From Alnus glutinosa (Eukaryota; Streptophyta; Magnoliopsida; Fagales; Betulaceae): 64,000 bases of DNA. The first letter of the stretch is position 1, and each line of letters opens with the position of its first letter. The notes under the pieces were generated by a model that searched no databases, was not told the origin of the DNA, and saw only the letters and a program-made list of their open reading frames with translations. The translations under genes and the position numbers were made by a program. The stretch is taken from assembly GCF_958979055.1 (NCBI RefSeq), contig NC_084899.1, forward strand, positions 23,503,501-23,567,500. The letters are read 5' to 3'. Shown in pieces: positions 42,823 to 54,402 of this stretch.

Positions 42823-43441
42823 GGCTTGAAGAGACCTCAAAATCTGCTGAGATTTGGACTCTGGCTGTCGAGCGTCCGGATGGTTTTCTGTGGTATCCTT
42901 TCAGAAACAGCACAATTCTATCTTTGTGAGGTTTACGTCTGGATGGCTTGACCGAGCGTCCTGACGGTCTTCCCTAAAATCCTTTCCTCGTTCAAACGGA
43001 ACTCTGAAATATTCTGAAATACTGGACATCGTCCGGACGTGTTGCCACGTCGTCCGGACGGCTTGCAAAGACTTCCCAAACAGTGTCGACTTTTGAAATT
43101 CAATTATGTGTTGAACAATGACTGACCTAGCGTTCAGACGGTGTTGGTTTGACATCCGGACGTCTTCAATGTTTATCTGTAAAACACTGCGGGGCGTCCG
43201 GACGCATTCAAAGGCTCGTCCAGACGGTTGCACAGGAACTGGCTGATTTGTCTTGGATTTTTGCAAGGACTCTTCATGGACATCTTGTAGAAGCTTCTGA
43301 TCACTTATAGTCTTTGATTTGATCATTGTCTGAAAACATGAAGATACTTAATTGAAAACCAACAACCTGTTAAAATGCAACCATTACATAAAGTGTTTTT
43401 GTTTTATCCAGAATGTAGCCAATAAAAATACTAACAATCAA

Positions 43442-46400
43442 GTTAGAATGTAAGACTTAAAATCAAGTCCTATAAATAATCATTGTTTCCTTTTATCCTC
43501 AAAAAAATTGTGTTAAAAAAATAATGTTTTTCAATCCTATCTTCAAATTATTTCACAGATCATAGTCTATAATTTAGACAAGATTCTTGCATTCCATTGC
43601 AAGTTTTAACCTCAAATATAGTTCAGCTAGTAATCAAACATGTACTTAATATCTGATTCAATAAATCAGCCATTCCAAAGTCAATAAGGTTTCAACATCA
43701 ATTATCAAAATCAGTTACCTTGTTCCTGATACCTAATTTAGGAACAACTTCCTTTTATCTACTACGTAGCATTTCTCACTTTCCTAAAAATCAACTAGGC
43801 ATTGATATGGGCGATGTATCTTGACCTATTCTCCATATTGTCAATACATATATATAGAGTAAAAATTCCAAGCCTCGTTCCTCATTCATATCCTTTGCTA
43901 TGATCTCAATTAATAGGAACTTATCATAATTATTTCATAATCATGTTTCTAATCATGTGAACTTCAAAGTGGCTTCACATATTATTTTCCAACATTAATC
44001 TTTCAAATTCTTTTCTATAAAGTCATCAAAATCCTTCCAATAACTTTGAACCATATATCTCATAATCCAATAATTAAAGATCACCTCACAAGTATAAACA
44101 TATCATCAAATTTTCAATTTTTGGCTGATATCATAAAATCAGTATTCAATCATTTAAAAACTTCAAACTCAGCCAATATAAATCATTTAGCAAATCTAAA
44201 TTAAAACTTGTTAATTTATTATAACAGATCATCAAGAATGATATCACGGAATCCTCAATCCATTCTGCTAAGATATGAAATTGCCATAATCATTATAACT
44301 CAATAGCCAAAGCAACTTCCATTTATCATCAAGGCTAATTATGAATTCAATTTCCTAACAATTTATCCCCTTAGCCAAAATTCATTTTAATCGAAACAGG
44401 GAATAAACTAAACCAACTCCACAATTCCATGAAAGTTTTGGTGAGTACTAACTCTACTTAACTTTTTAGTAACGAGAAGATTTACGTATATTTAACCAAT
44501 AAGTGTACCTGGAGTGCGTTTGGTTTTCTTTGGTGTGAACATATGGATTCGTATTGAGTATGTAAATCTGACTTGCTAACCATTGCCTCCCTTAGGTGCT
44601 TCACTTTGCCATTGTTGTTTGGTCGTGGCCAAAGTCAACCAATCAACATTCAATCAAACATTAGTGACAAGGCAATCAATCGAGTAAAATGAAACCTATC
44701 ATCTTACTTTTTCATATGACTTAAGACTCAAAGCAAATCAATCCTAATCACTAAGATTTTAATCTATGCCTCAATATAAAGTTCTCAAATATAAATATTT
44801 CCTCTAAAGATCAATTCCTTAACTTGTCATAGCATTCCTATCTCTAATCATTTAATCAGTAATCCATTGTCGATCTATACAACCTCAAAGTCTACTGATC
44901 AAGTTATTTTCCGTGCGTGTATATCATACATCATTATTCTTACTGAGTCATAGCAGTATAAATCAAAACACTTAAACGATTATCAGTACATACCTCAAAG
45001 CATTGCAGTCCTTTTCTATGCACTCACTATATTTCCCGAATCACATTTAATCAATCTTATAAGAGAGATGGAAGGAAATAATATTTTCCTATGTTTTAAG
45101 ACCTTATTATTTCCTTTAAAATTTTATATAGTACCATGATCTTTTCCTTATCCTTGCATAATTACTATCATCCTCAAGAAACATTAGATTAGGTCATTCT
45201 ATTTCAATTATGCAGTTAATTGATTTTTGAATCTAATAGTTAAAATATCTATCCACAAAATAGGGATTTCTAGGAGAATTGTTCTAAATAAAACACATAT
45301 TCAATTTCTTATTTAACTTAGGTCCAGAAAACCTCAATAGTTTATCAATAAATAAATTCTAACTTCTCCAAAGTTTATCAGATGCCTAGGAAGATAATCT
45401 TTCCAAATTTCATCAAATTATTTAATCAACTCATTTCTTATATATCTTCAATATACATGAATAAGTAGTCTACAATTTATACATATATCCCCAAAAGATA
45501 CTAGATAGGCACTCATCAGTCATAATATATCTTTCCTTACATTCTAGGGCTAATCGGGTATGCCTCAAAACCTCAATATTTATCTTTATTAATCCTAAAG
45601 TTATTCTTTACCATGGACATAGGAAAAGTATTACATGTAAGTACACAAAATATCAATAAAGTGCTTAACGAATTTATCAACTTAATATTCATAAATCTGC
45701 CAAGGTATTAAGCACCAAATTCTTTATCTCCAAATATCATTTCACGATTATATCTAAAAATAATACTAGGCATCAATAATCCTAATCATGAGATCATTCT
45801 TAGTACCATACCTCAAGCTTCTTATTCATTATCGGCACACTGCTTTCTTACTACTACAACCAAGGATCTCCTCCATTCCATGTTGAGACCATTATCATCG
45901 TGGAATCTTTATGTACTTAAAACATCCAAATTTGTTAATTTTAATAAAAGGATATCTATTCAACCCTATACTAATCAAATAGTTATCCAATCATTTATCT
46001 CATAACTTTAAAGATAAGACGAATAAATACTTAACATCTATAAAACTATGGATATGAAACTTGGAGGTCATATACGAAAAACCAAAGACATTTATTTATG
46101 GACATAATCGAAAGTGATACTATGTGTTATTCTACCAAGGGTATACTACCACCATACATATTTTTTACATGCATATCATTAACACATATTTTCGAAAAAA
46201 AAATCCATTGTATTAAACCTTTGTTTTTCATAAAGAAATCTCATTGTTTTTCGAAATCTTTTAAAGCATGTTAGTAGCACATGAATAAGCTTGAATTCTC
46301 ATCCAGGAATAAGAGTTTAATTTCCTCTTATTCAATGGAGGGTCTCCATTGCTTTTAGACAAAAATACAAACCTACATGTATTTATTATTTTCACAAAAC

Positions 46401-46775
46401 TTTTATTTTTAAGATTTTTTTATTACATCTAAGCCTTATTTGTAAACATTGTACCAATGTTGAAAGTTCATACTTGAAACATTTTTCTTTTAAAAATCAA
46501 AATCATTTCATATCTCTGATTTCATAGAATAATTATTGTTTAGCATGAAATCTTACCAATATGTTTTCTAACATGCAACAAAACATTGTGATGCACACAT
46601 TCATAGCTCATCAATGGATGGAAGCATAAACAAGCATTCATCAAACAATACTATAGATTCGATTAAAGTCCACACAAAGTATTTTCAAAGTTTGAAAAGT
46701 GGTTTATATTTCCAATGGCTCTTATGTTATTTCTAGATTTCTAAGGTCAATTCTAAGGGTCTTAAGAGCAAACTG
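43442..46775. other. Long A/T-rich non-coding stretch
   Basis: No reading frame of note in 3.3 kb and no recognisable protein text in any frame. The base composition and many CATAATC-type phrases are uniform, as in the internal region of a decayed non-coding (LARD-like) retrotransposon. It may belong with the LTR-like ends at 34209-34771 and 46776-46812. Confidence 0.4.
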
Positions 46776-46812
46776 CTTTGATATCATATTGTAACACCCC
46801 GCTTTTTACAAA
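46776..46812 (-). mobile_element. Primer-binding-site-like motif beside an LTR end
   Basis: On the minus strand the text GGGGTGTTACA is followed, after a few bases, by TGATATCAAAGC. That is the initiator tRNA-Met complement TGGTATCAGAGC with two G-to-A changes. This is the layout of a 5' LTR end plus primer-binding site. The LTR body beyond 46812 does not clearly match 34209-34757, so pairing of the two ends is uncertain. Confidence 0.45.
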
Positions 46813-47123
46813 AAGCATAAGTAATTAAATCTGATTAATTACGTGACATTACTACATCAAAGATGATAAAATCTAGCAGCGGAATATATATTTTTTTATT
46901 TAAAGACTTAGTGTTTTGTAAATATTTTTCATTTTGAGTTGTTTGTTAATATTTTTGTTTTGGAAAAATAAAACAAAAGGGAGAAGAAAAAAAAAATTAT
47001 CAAGCAAAGCCTAGTCTCTAGGGTTGGCATCAGTTGAGCACGAGTGACATACATCTTTTACCCTAATAATGCTACCCTTTTGCCATATAACTTCCCTCTT
47101 ATGACTTGTATATTTATTACATA
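46813..47123. other. Non-coding, AT-rich
   Basis: Possible remainder of an LTR (continuing from TGTAACACCCCGC); no gene or clear boundary. Confidence 0.3.
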
Positions 47124-47725
47124 GGCCTCGTTTGGTTCGTAGAATAAACCCTTGAAATAGAATGACTATTCCTATGGAATAGTTATTCTTTTGTTTGGCA
47201 TGGGTCTATTCTTTGGAATAGTTATTCCCATTGGAATAACTATTCTCTTACGAAGAGGAATACCAATTCCTCTAAAAAATGAGAAGAATAGTTATTCCAA
47301 TGGGAACAGACAACAAATTTTAGGGAAAAAAAAAACTCTTTTTATTATTATTTTCTTTTTTTTTTTTTTTCAAAAAATAAAAAAGAAAAAAGCGAAACCC
47401 AACCTCCTACATAGTGGCTGGCCGACCACCCCAATAGGTGCTCGGCCACCCCCAGAGTAATTTGGGGGCGGTTGCAGCCACCCACCATTTTTTTTTTATT
47501 GTTTATTGTTTTTATTTTTTTATAATTTAAGTTTTTATTTTTCTAAAAAATATATATATAATGTGAGGTTTTATTTTAGTAATTTTGATTGGATTCCAAT
47601 TAAAGTGTATGTGTTGTTACCAAAGTAAAGATTGTGAATAATCATTCAATTCTACTCTCTTTTATTCTTGGGAATAACTATTAATTTTTCCTTTTGAATA
47701 CTCATTTCGTAAACCAAACGAGGCC
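47124..47725. mobile_element. Tourist-like MITE (PIF/Harbinger)
   Basis: 602 bp with terminal inverted repeats GGCCTCGTTTGGTT / AACCAAACGAGGCC and a 3-bp duplication ATA (47121-47123 and 47726-47728). The interior repeats GAATAGTTATTCC in both orientations. A GC-rich island at 47395-47490 (GGCTGGCCGACCACC) is atypical for the rest. No transposase. Confidence 0.8.
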
Positions 47726-47739
47726 ATAGTGTTTTTATG

Positions 47740-47842
47740 TACAGAATCTATTTTTTAGTATAAATAATTTCACCTGCCATAATGCCAAATTTTGATATTG
47801 TTTTAAGTTTCAGCAAGTACCCTATTGGAATATACTTTTAAA

Positions 47843-47878
<36 letters not shown>

Positions 47879-48350
47879 CTATTCCTATATATTGAAAAGA
47901 AATCATAAATATGACTAGTTAATAAGACATTAGATTTAAACCCGTAAAATGGAGAGGAACAATTTCATGGTACATGATAGATTTTATAGATCTAATAGTG
48001 AATATGTTGCCACATATTTATAAATTTACACCATTAAATATAACAAAATAAAATCTGAAACGATGTCCTAATATGTTATATTATGATGTCATTTAAAACA
48101 CTTCCAATTTGTTAATCTCATCGATATACCCAAAGACTTTTTCTTCAGCCTATTCTCTTTGATTCTCGGAAAGTACTGATCATGACTTCCCAAGCATTTT
48201 ACCTCTAGAGTCAAGTCAATCACATTACATTATTCGTTGAGAGTATTGTTACCCTTCACACTTAAACAAATTACAATAGTCAGTGTGAAAGAGTAGCAAT
48301 GCGGTGGGAAAATCCGCTCAGAATGATTGGTGGTCACTTGTTAGTGTGAT
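47740..48350. repeat. Orphan inverted copy of the receptor-kinase 3' flank
   Basis: Runs in the opposite orientation to 17370-19160 (shared motifs CTGCCATAATGCCAAATTTT, ATCTAATAGTGAATATGTTG, GATTGGTGGTCACTTGTTA). No kinase exons accompany it here. Contains an (AAT)n run at about 47846-47877. Confidence 0.65.
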
Positions 48351-50044
48351 AACCTCAGTAGTTTTGTACATAACATTTTTATCATACAAGAGCATTGCAC
48401 AATGAAATAGTGGAAATTGTCTGCAACCTGAATTGGACTTGGTTGTCCTTTTGAAGTTTAGGTCAATAGGCAATGTATATAGAGATTCCCTAAAGTATTA
48501 TATATTGTTTTTTTATTATTATTATTGAATTGAAGTATTATATATTGTTAATACCATAGGAAGAACTGCATCCACTGCTTGTCTGTACATTATGTTTGCT
48601 GATTGATTTTGGCCCAATAATTTTATGTTCAATGAACTAATCAATGTTCAAGATTTAGTTATCAGGAAGAGAAATTTATTGCTAAAATTATACAAGAAAT
48701 GAAATGTGGAGTATTCTCAAGTGAACTTGGTAAGATAATTTGGTACCTCTACATCATTCATGTTCGGGGCTCTCATCTATTGCATGGTGCCACTAGTGCT
48801 CGACAGCTAACTAGTTTACTGTAAGAAGATGAATTCGGCTTGCTCACACATGGAAGATTGCTAGACTTGTTTTCCTGAGTACTTGTTAATATTTTTGCCA
48901 TCAAATTCTTTCCGGCTCAAAATTTCCATTTGGTTCTGAGTTTCCTTTGGAAGAAGCAGAATTTTGAAGAAAAGAAATTTTAAAGATGCAAAATAGTGCT
49001 TCTGCTTGCAATCTAGTGTGATGGTTTAGGTGTGCCTGGGTGTGCTAGTGCAGAAGGAAAAGGGTGTCTAAAATGCCAGTGAACTTCTGGTATGTCTAAC
49101 TCGAAGTTGTTTAAATATTTTAAGTATGGATACCTTATTAAATTTTTTAGTTGTGTTTTCACTCTATCCCTTGTTGAAATGATTTTGATAATTTTTTACA
49201 CAAGTGGTTTGAATTCTGAACCAAAATTCTATGTAAACCCGGAAACCTATTTACTAATTCTAACGAATTACTCACCTCAGATTCTGTCCATGTACAGAAG
49301 TGATTTGTCTTCTGTGTTTGTTAGGTAGAATAGGTGCCTTTAACATAGGATTTTGTCAGAGGAAGTTATCATTTGGTGGAAGATGGTATCCGTCTGTTTG
49401 TGTGTTAAAAGTCATTATTGGGCCTAACTTCTCTTCTTTCTATACCATCCTTAGGCAAGATGATTTGTATTTCCTATTTAGAATTTTTTAATCATATCAA
49501 AGTATCATTCGATCTCTCCCTCTCTCTTCCGTATGATTTACAAAATGTGTTTAAGCAGGCAGCTCTTGGGCATTTAGGTGTGGACGGTGTAAAGATTTGC
49601 CTCAGACAAGACCTAATTATCCTACTTTTTCTTTAGTGATGCTTCTGGGAAAGTTCACAGGATATTTGAGTAAAATAGAAGGAAGATGATAAAGACAAAC
49701 AGTATCAACTTTTTTGAAGGCTATCCACTCCAAAAAGTGCTCGATCACCACTACTGATGTTACATCACCATATGCAATTCTTAGACACCCTCTCCAAGCT
49801 GGGGCCATTCTGACTAGGGATGGTCGTAAAGCAAAGGTGGATGAGGTGTTGATGGTGATGATTCTTATCTCTGCCAAATGGGAGAGTGACATGTAAAGAT
49901 GTATACATGCCAACAGAAATTGACACTGGAAAGTGCAGTCTTCATGTTTTCTTTTGGCTATATAATCTCCTGCAGTTCATTGCTTCCAGCCATACAAGCT
50001 CTCCTTGAAACAATACACAGCTGTTTGTGGGAAAGGAGCTAACA
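48351..50044. other. Intergenic or transcribed leader of unknown nature
   Basis: No domain-bearing frame. The sequence is less A/T-skewed than the transposon regions and has several short open frames (49092-49328, 49714-49896) without recognisable homology. It could hold upstream exons or a leader of the small gene at 50045. Confidence 0.35.
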
Positions 50045-50314
50045 ATGAAAATATCAAGCATCTCTAGCTTGAGGAGGATCCTGTTCTTGAAGTTGGGGAA
50101 GAGAATTTCTAGTGCTGGGTCTTCTGTCACCCTTGGGAGTGTCAAAAGAAGAACTTTACTGGATTGTTGGCATGGATCATATGTCTTGAGGCAGTTGGTG
50201 GGAAAGTTCAAATCGCAGTGGAAGCAAAATTTGGGTTGGCAAAGGAGCAGGGCACAGTACAGCTATGATCTTCACAGCTATTCTCTCAACTTTGACGATG
50301 GTGTCTTTAAATGA
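50045..50314 (+). CDS. Possible small plant protein (89 aa), function unknown
   Basis: From the ATG at 50045 the frame gives 89 residues: a basic, Ser/Leu-rich start (MKISSISSLRRILFLKLGKR), a middle with VLRQLVGKFKSQWKQNL, and a C-terminus RAQYSYDLHSYSLNFDDG. From memory, a closing SYDLxSYSLNFDDG is found in short uncharacterised angiosperm proteins, which is the main reason to call it. The frame is open 18 bp further upstream to another ATG (50027). No signal peptide and no domain of known function. The base composition is more gene-like than the surroundings. Alternatives: the last exon of a longer gene, or a pseudogene. Confidence 0.45.
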   Translation: MKISSISSLRRILFLKLGKRISSAGSSVTLGSVKRRTLLDCWHGSYVLRQLVGKFKSQWKQNLGWQRSRAQYSYDLHSYSLNFDDGVFK

Positions 50315-51701
50315 TCATCTCTCTGACATCATGGTTGCCCATGATTTTTCTTTTTTCCTTTTAAATAAGCAATGATTTGTTCTAGAGTTTTTTTTTTTTT
50401 TTTAATTGTTTCAGAGGCCATTTATGGCGTATACACCAGGGTTGGTTGAATTCTTTATCAGTTTTAGTTTCCTTTTCTACTATGGTTGATGACTTGATGA
50501 CGGAAAGATACCAACAATTTTGATGTCCGGATTGCTAACACTCCGGGCAATAAATGTGAGAGTTTTTATAGGGTTTCTCTCTCCAAATAGGTTTTGGACA
50601 ATTTGCCAACCTGATCAAACAAATGAGTCTCATAAAAATTCTTTTGCATTTGATGTCTAGATACTTTTACATTTGCGGTCTAAATCCGGTTGATAACAGC
50701 TAGAATCATGGCAGAGAGAGAGAGAGAAATAGCATAATCTTATCCCTACTAAGTTAGCATTTTATTATGTCAAAGTTTTTAAAGATATGTTATTTGCACA
50801 CAAATGGTACACACAACGCCTTTTGATCAATGGCACCTGTTGATCCACTCCTTCAACCTATATTCTATGGACCCAAATTCTTGGGCCCCAAACTCTGTCT
50901 TGGGCCAACCCTTTTAACTTTCCATTATGGACCAAAATCTACGACCTATCCTTAAATCCTGTTGTTCCGGGCCCTCCTCACCAAGCCCACAATAACCTTT
51001 TAATCCAACAGCTAAGATTCATTGATCAAACAGACTGCATGCAAATGACAAAGTTTTCTTTAAATTGGGTTAGAGAATATTTTTCAAATTTAATCTATTA
51101 AATTGATATGGATCTTTAAAAAATATGATTTTTTCAGACATTTTTAATAGAGCTTGCGTCTTTTTAAAATACATGATTTAATAGATTGAGTAGGAAGAAT
51201 TTCTTGTTCCCTTACAAAAACAAAGAAAATGAACAACTAGGGGCCAAAAGTGTACTAATTCAGTTGAGTTTGTCTTTATCATGCTATGTAAAACTAAACA
51301 TAAAGGAGTAATGCTACCACACTTTTTATTATATTTTTGTCCAATTTTATTAATGTGACACTTCTAATCAATCCTTAATCAGCCAAATTTGCAGATTAAC
51401 AAATTAAGTAAGATAAAAATTTGATAAACATGTTGTATATAGTATTTGACAACAAAAAGAGACACAACTACATAGGGAACAACATTAATGAGTTGTGAAG
51501 CATGAGTTTGCCTTTTTGTCTGTTTATTCATTATGTATTCGTTAAGCCATATATAGTTAATCCACTTTAATCAATTACCTCATGAGATTTTCAAAAACAA
51601 GCCCCCACACCCCATGTGATCCACCCTTTATCTGCCCTCACCTCCTCTCTCAGTAATTCCACCAATTCCTCCCTCCCTCTACCTCTTTAGTGAGAGAGAG
51701 A
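50315..51701. other. Intergenic region upstream of the acid phosphatase
   Basis: No gene. The last ~60 bp before the ATG are pyrimidine-rich (CCTCCCTCCCTC) then GAGAGAGAG, as in many plant leaders. No distinct TATA box was settled on. Confidence 0.4.
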
Positions 51702-52339
51702 ATGCAAATGGGAAAACTCCTAAGATTTCTACTAATCTTCTCAAGCCTCTTCATTGCCTCAGTGGCTGCTGCAGATTGGAACATTTTGAACCATAAAAGG
51801 AGAAATAATGGGGTGGGATCTTCTTCAAGCTTGAAGAATTACTGTGAGAGTTGGAGGATCAATGTTGAGGTAAACAACATCAGGGGATTCGATGTTGTGC
51901 CCCAAGAATGCGTTGAGCACATCAAGAAATACATGACATCTTCCCAATACAAAGCTGACTCCGAGAGGGCCATTGAAGAGGCCAAGCTTTACCTGAGCAG
52001 CTGCTGTACTCTGAAAGGTGATGGTAAAGATGCATGGATCTTTGATGTTGATGACACCCTTCTGTCCACGGTGCCTTACTACAACAAACATGGATTTGGG
52101 TAAGTGCAAATTAAGTTATATAGCATTTTTTTATAGTTATTTGAAATTTTCAGATTGTTGTGTTTTGAATTAGGAGCTTCCAACTCCAAGCAAGTACATT
52201 GATAATAACAACATAAGATCTACAAGTTTCAAATCTAGGCAATATCAGATCGGATAGATTACCTTAGACACCTATGTTATTCAAAAAAAGAAAAAGAAAA
52301 AATACACATGGCTCCATTTGTTAATGCTTTTTTTTTTTC

Positions 52340-52383
<44 letters not shown>

Positions 52384-54402
52384 AATATGACATAAAAGTA
52401 AAAAATGTATTTTGTGTCTTAAGTCATTTGTTAATGTTTTTATTTTGAAAAAAAAAAAAAAAAGGTGAAAAGAAGAATTATTTAACAAACAGTCTATTAG
52501 TTTTTTTTTTTTTTTTTTTTGGGAGGAAAAATGGATACTATTAGGAGTTGTCCGGCCCGACATAATTAAAACTGTAATCTTTAGCAAAGAGAATTAATGC
52601 AAACATCGAGTAAGTTTTTTTTTTTTTTTTTAACAAGGTTAATTTTCTTCAAATTAGATTTGACATTTGTCCGTAGCAAAGAGAATTCATTCAACTCAAT
52701 TTATTAAGTTGACACTGTACATAATTTTAACATTTTTAATTCTAATAAATACTTAAAATAACTGAGTTGGTTAGAAGAATTTTTTACAGCTTAAATTAAA
52801 ATTGCAAACCTAAACGGATCATTGGTCTCACCAAAAATAACTTTTTGTCAAGGCAAACTACTGAAAAAATAAAATAAAATTCTAACAGCTTCACCATTTT
52901 GCTGAAATTCGTTTTGGTGAGTGAACGTGAATCACCAACAATAAAACTCCCCCCCCCCCCCCCCCTTTTTATTCCTATTTTTTCGTTTACTCCTCTTTCT
53001 TTTTACGTGCACTGGTTGGCAGCAAGAATGCAGCCGCCCACCACGCAGGGTTGCTTATGGTTGTGATTCTGGTAGTGTTCTGTCTGTGTGAATGCAAATC
53101 CATGTTTTTACAGTTGAAGCACCGAATGGGTATTGGCCAAAATGAAGTGATTTTTGGTTGGGCTTTCTTTGAGTTTTAGTGTTGTTGTCTTGGTTTGGGG
53201 GGTTTTCTTTGCTTGGCCGATTTGGAGAGAAATGGGATGCTTGATTTTCTGTGGATGAGCTGCGAGTTTTGGTGAGAAATCTTGATTTTTTGTGGACCAG
53301 TGCCAGATTCCGGTACCGATTGGATTCCAGCGGCGGTCACCGCACAAGGATCCAGTGATCGGAAACCTTCGGCGGTAGATTCGGACTATTAACAAACTCT
53401 AATGTCTAACGATGACGGATTCCTACAAACGTATCTGCAAGAATGAAGATTTTAAATCTAAAAAATGATTTAAAACTGTAAATCGTTTTCCAAAAATTTA
53501 AAGAAATTTTTACGGTTAAAGTGAAAATGATTTCTGTTGACTATCATTTTCAGCTGCACCAAATACTAAAAAATATATAAAATATTTTTCAGAAAATATT
53601 TTACGTTCAAACAAACAGAACATTAAAACATATGGTTTTCATATGCATTTTTAATAGAATTAAAAGAAAAAATAGTCCTCATGTGAAAATCACATGTTTT
53701 AAACACATATTAATTTAATAGAATCAATTAAAGAAATTTCTTCCAACTTAATTTAGAGAAAACTTAGTCTGAAAAATGAAACATTGTCAAACGGGTCCAA
53801 AACATTTGAGTTCTTGGCACTAATTTTGTCTGTTCTGCATCAATTGACCTCATTGGATCCTCATTGGTCTCATAAAAATCTAATTAGGGGGGAGAAGCTG
53901 AATGCAACCTCTTTGGAAGCATGGATGAAAGAGAGCAAGGCACCAGCTCTTGAGCATACATTCAAGCTCTTCCATGAGATCAAAGATAGAGGGTTTAAGA
54001 TCATCTTGGTTTCTTCAAGAAAGGAAACACTTCGATCTTCCACTGTTGACAACCTCATCAAAGTTGGGTACCATGGATGGAAGAGTCTAATGCTAAGGTA
54101 TGTAACATGTTCATCCTCATTGAACCAAAAGAAGAAAGAAATAGATTTTGTTGATAAAAGCTTGACTACATATATCATGAAAGAGTCTCTCTTCTATGTA
54201 TCAACTATATATATATAATTACAGGGGTCTTGAAGATGAATTTATGGAAGTGCAATGGTACAAATCCAAGGTGAGGCAAGAGTTGGTTAATGAAGGGTAT
54301 CGCATTTGGTGCATTATTGGAGATCAGTGGAGCAGTTTTGAGGGCCCTCCCGGCGCAGAAAGGACATTCAAACTACCCAATTCCATTTACTATCTACCAT
54401 AG
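51702..54402 (+). CDS. HAD-class (IIIB) acid phosphatase / vegetative storage protein-like, three exons
   Basis: Exons 51702-52099, 53888-54097 and 54225-54402 (introns GTAAGT..TTAG and GTATGT..ACAG) join in frame to 261 residues. Signal peptide ~1-24 (GKLLRFLLIFSSLFIASVAAA), then the plant acid phosphatase fold. Motif I is FDVDDTLLS, with nucleophile and acid/base Asp intact. Motif II is ILVSSRKE, then NLIKVGYHGW. A Lys region SKVRQELVNEGYRI follows, and motif IV is GDQWSSF. The family hydrolyses phosphomonoesters in vacuole, wall or secretory route, and some members serve as storage proteins (family knowledge). Odd: family members usually have GDQWSD or GDQWAD, and here the second Asp is Ser, which could weaken metal binding. 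Intron 1 is 1.8 kb and transposon-loaded. I start at ATG 51702; the ATG at 51708 is an alternative. Confidence 0.88.
52325..52380. repeat. AT microsatellite in acid-phosphatase intron 1
   Basis: A long (AT)n run after a T run; a 17-base C homopolymer lies further on at 52949-52965. Both are likely length-variable. Confidence 0.85.
53030..53625. mobile_element. Partial copy of the GC-core inverted-repeat element, in intron 1
   Basis: The right part (53430-53625) follows 7380-7582 closely (GCAAGAATGAA, TTGACCATTATTTTC-like text, CAGAAAATATTTTA, CAAACAAACAGA). The GC-rich 53290-53390 block parallels the core at 7040-7330. The left inverted end was not found. Confidence 0.55.

Larger units (their letters stand above)
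38395..43436 (-). mobile_element. Copia-type solo LTR C, split by a 3.95-kb LTR
   Basis: The outer parts 38395-38854 (U5/R) and 42805-43436 (TATA and U3) together make about 1.09 kb of the same LTR family as A and B. They are flanked by the duplication ATCAA (38390-38394 and 43437-43441). Its U3 has fewer CGTCCGGACG motifs (42930-43230). The large LTR at 38855-42804 sits between them; closing the gap restores text parallel to the GGGGCCTCTATTTATAGG region of A and B. Confidence 0.85.

Noticed and set aside
51690-51701. Upstream GTG-initiated extension of the acid phosphatase
   Set aside because: A GTG start is not expected in a plant nuclear gene; the ATG at 51702 leads straight into the signal peptide.
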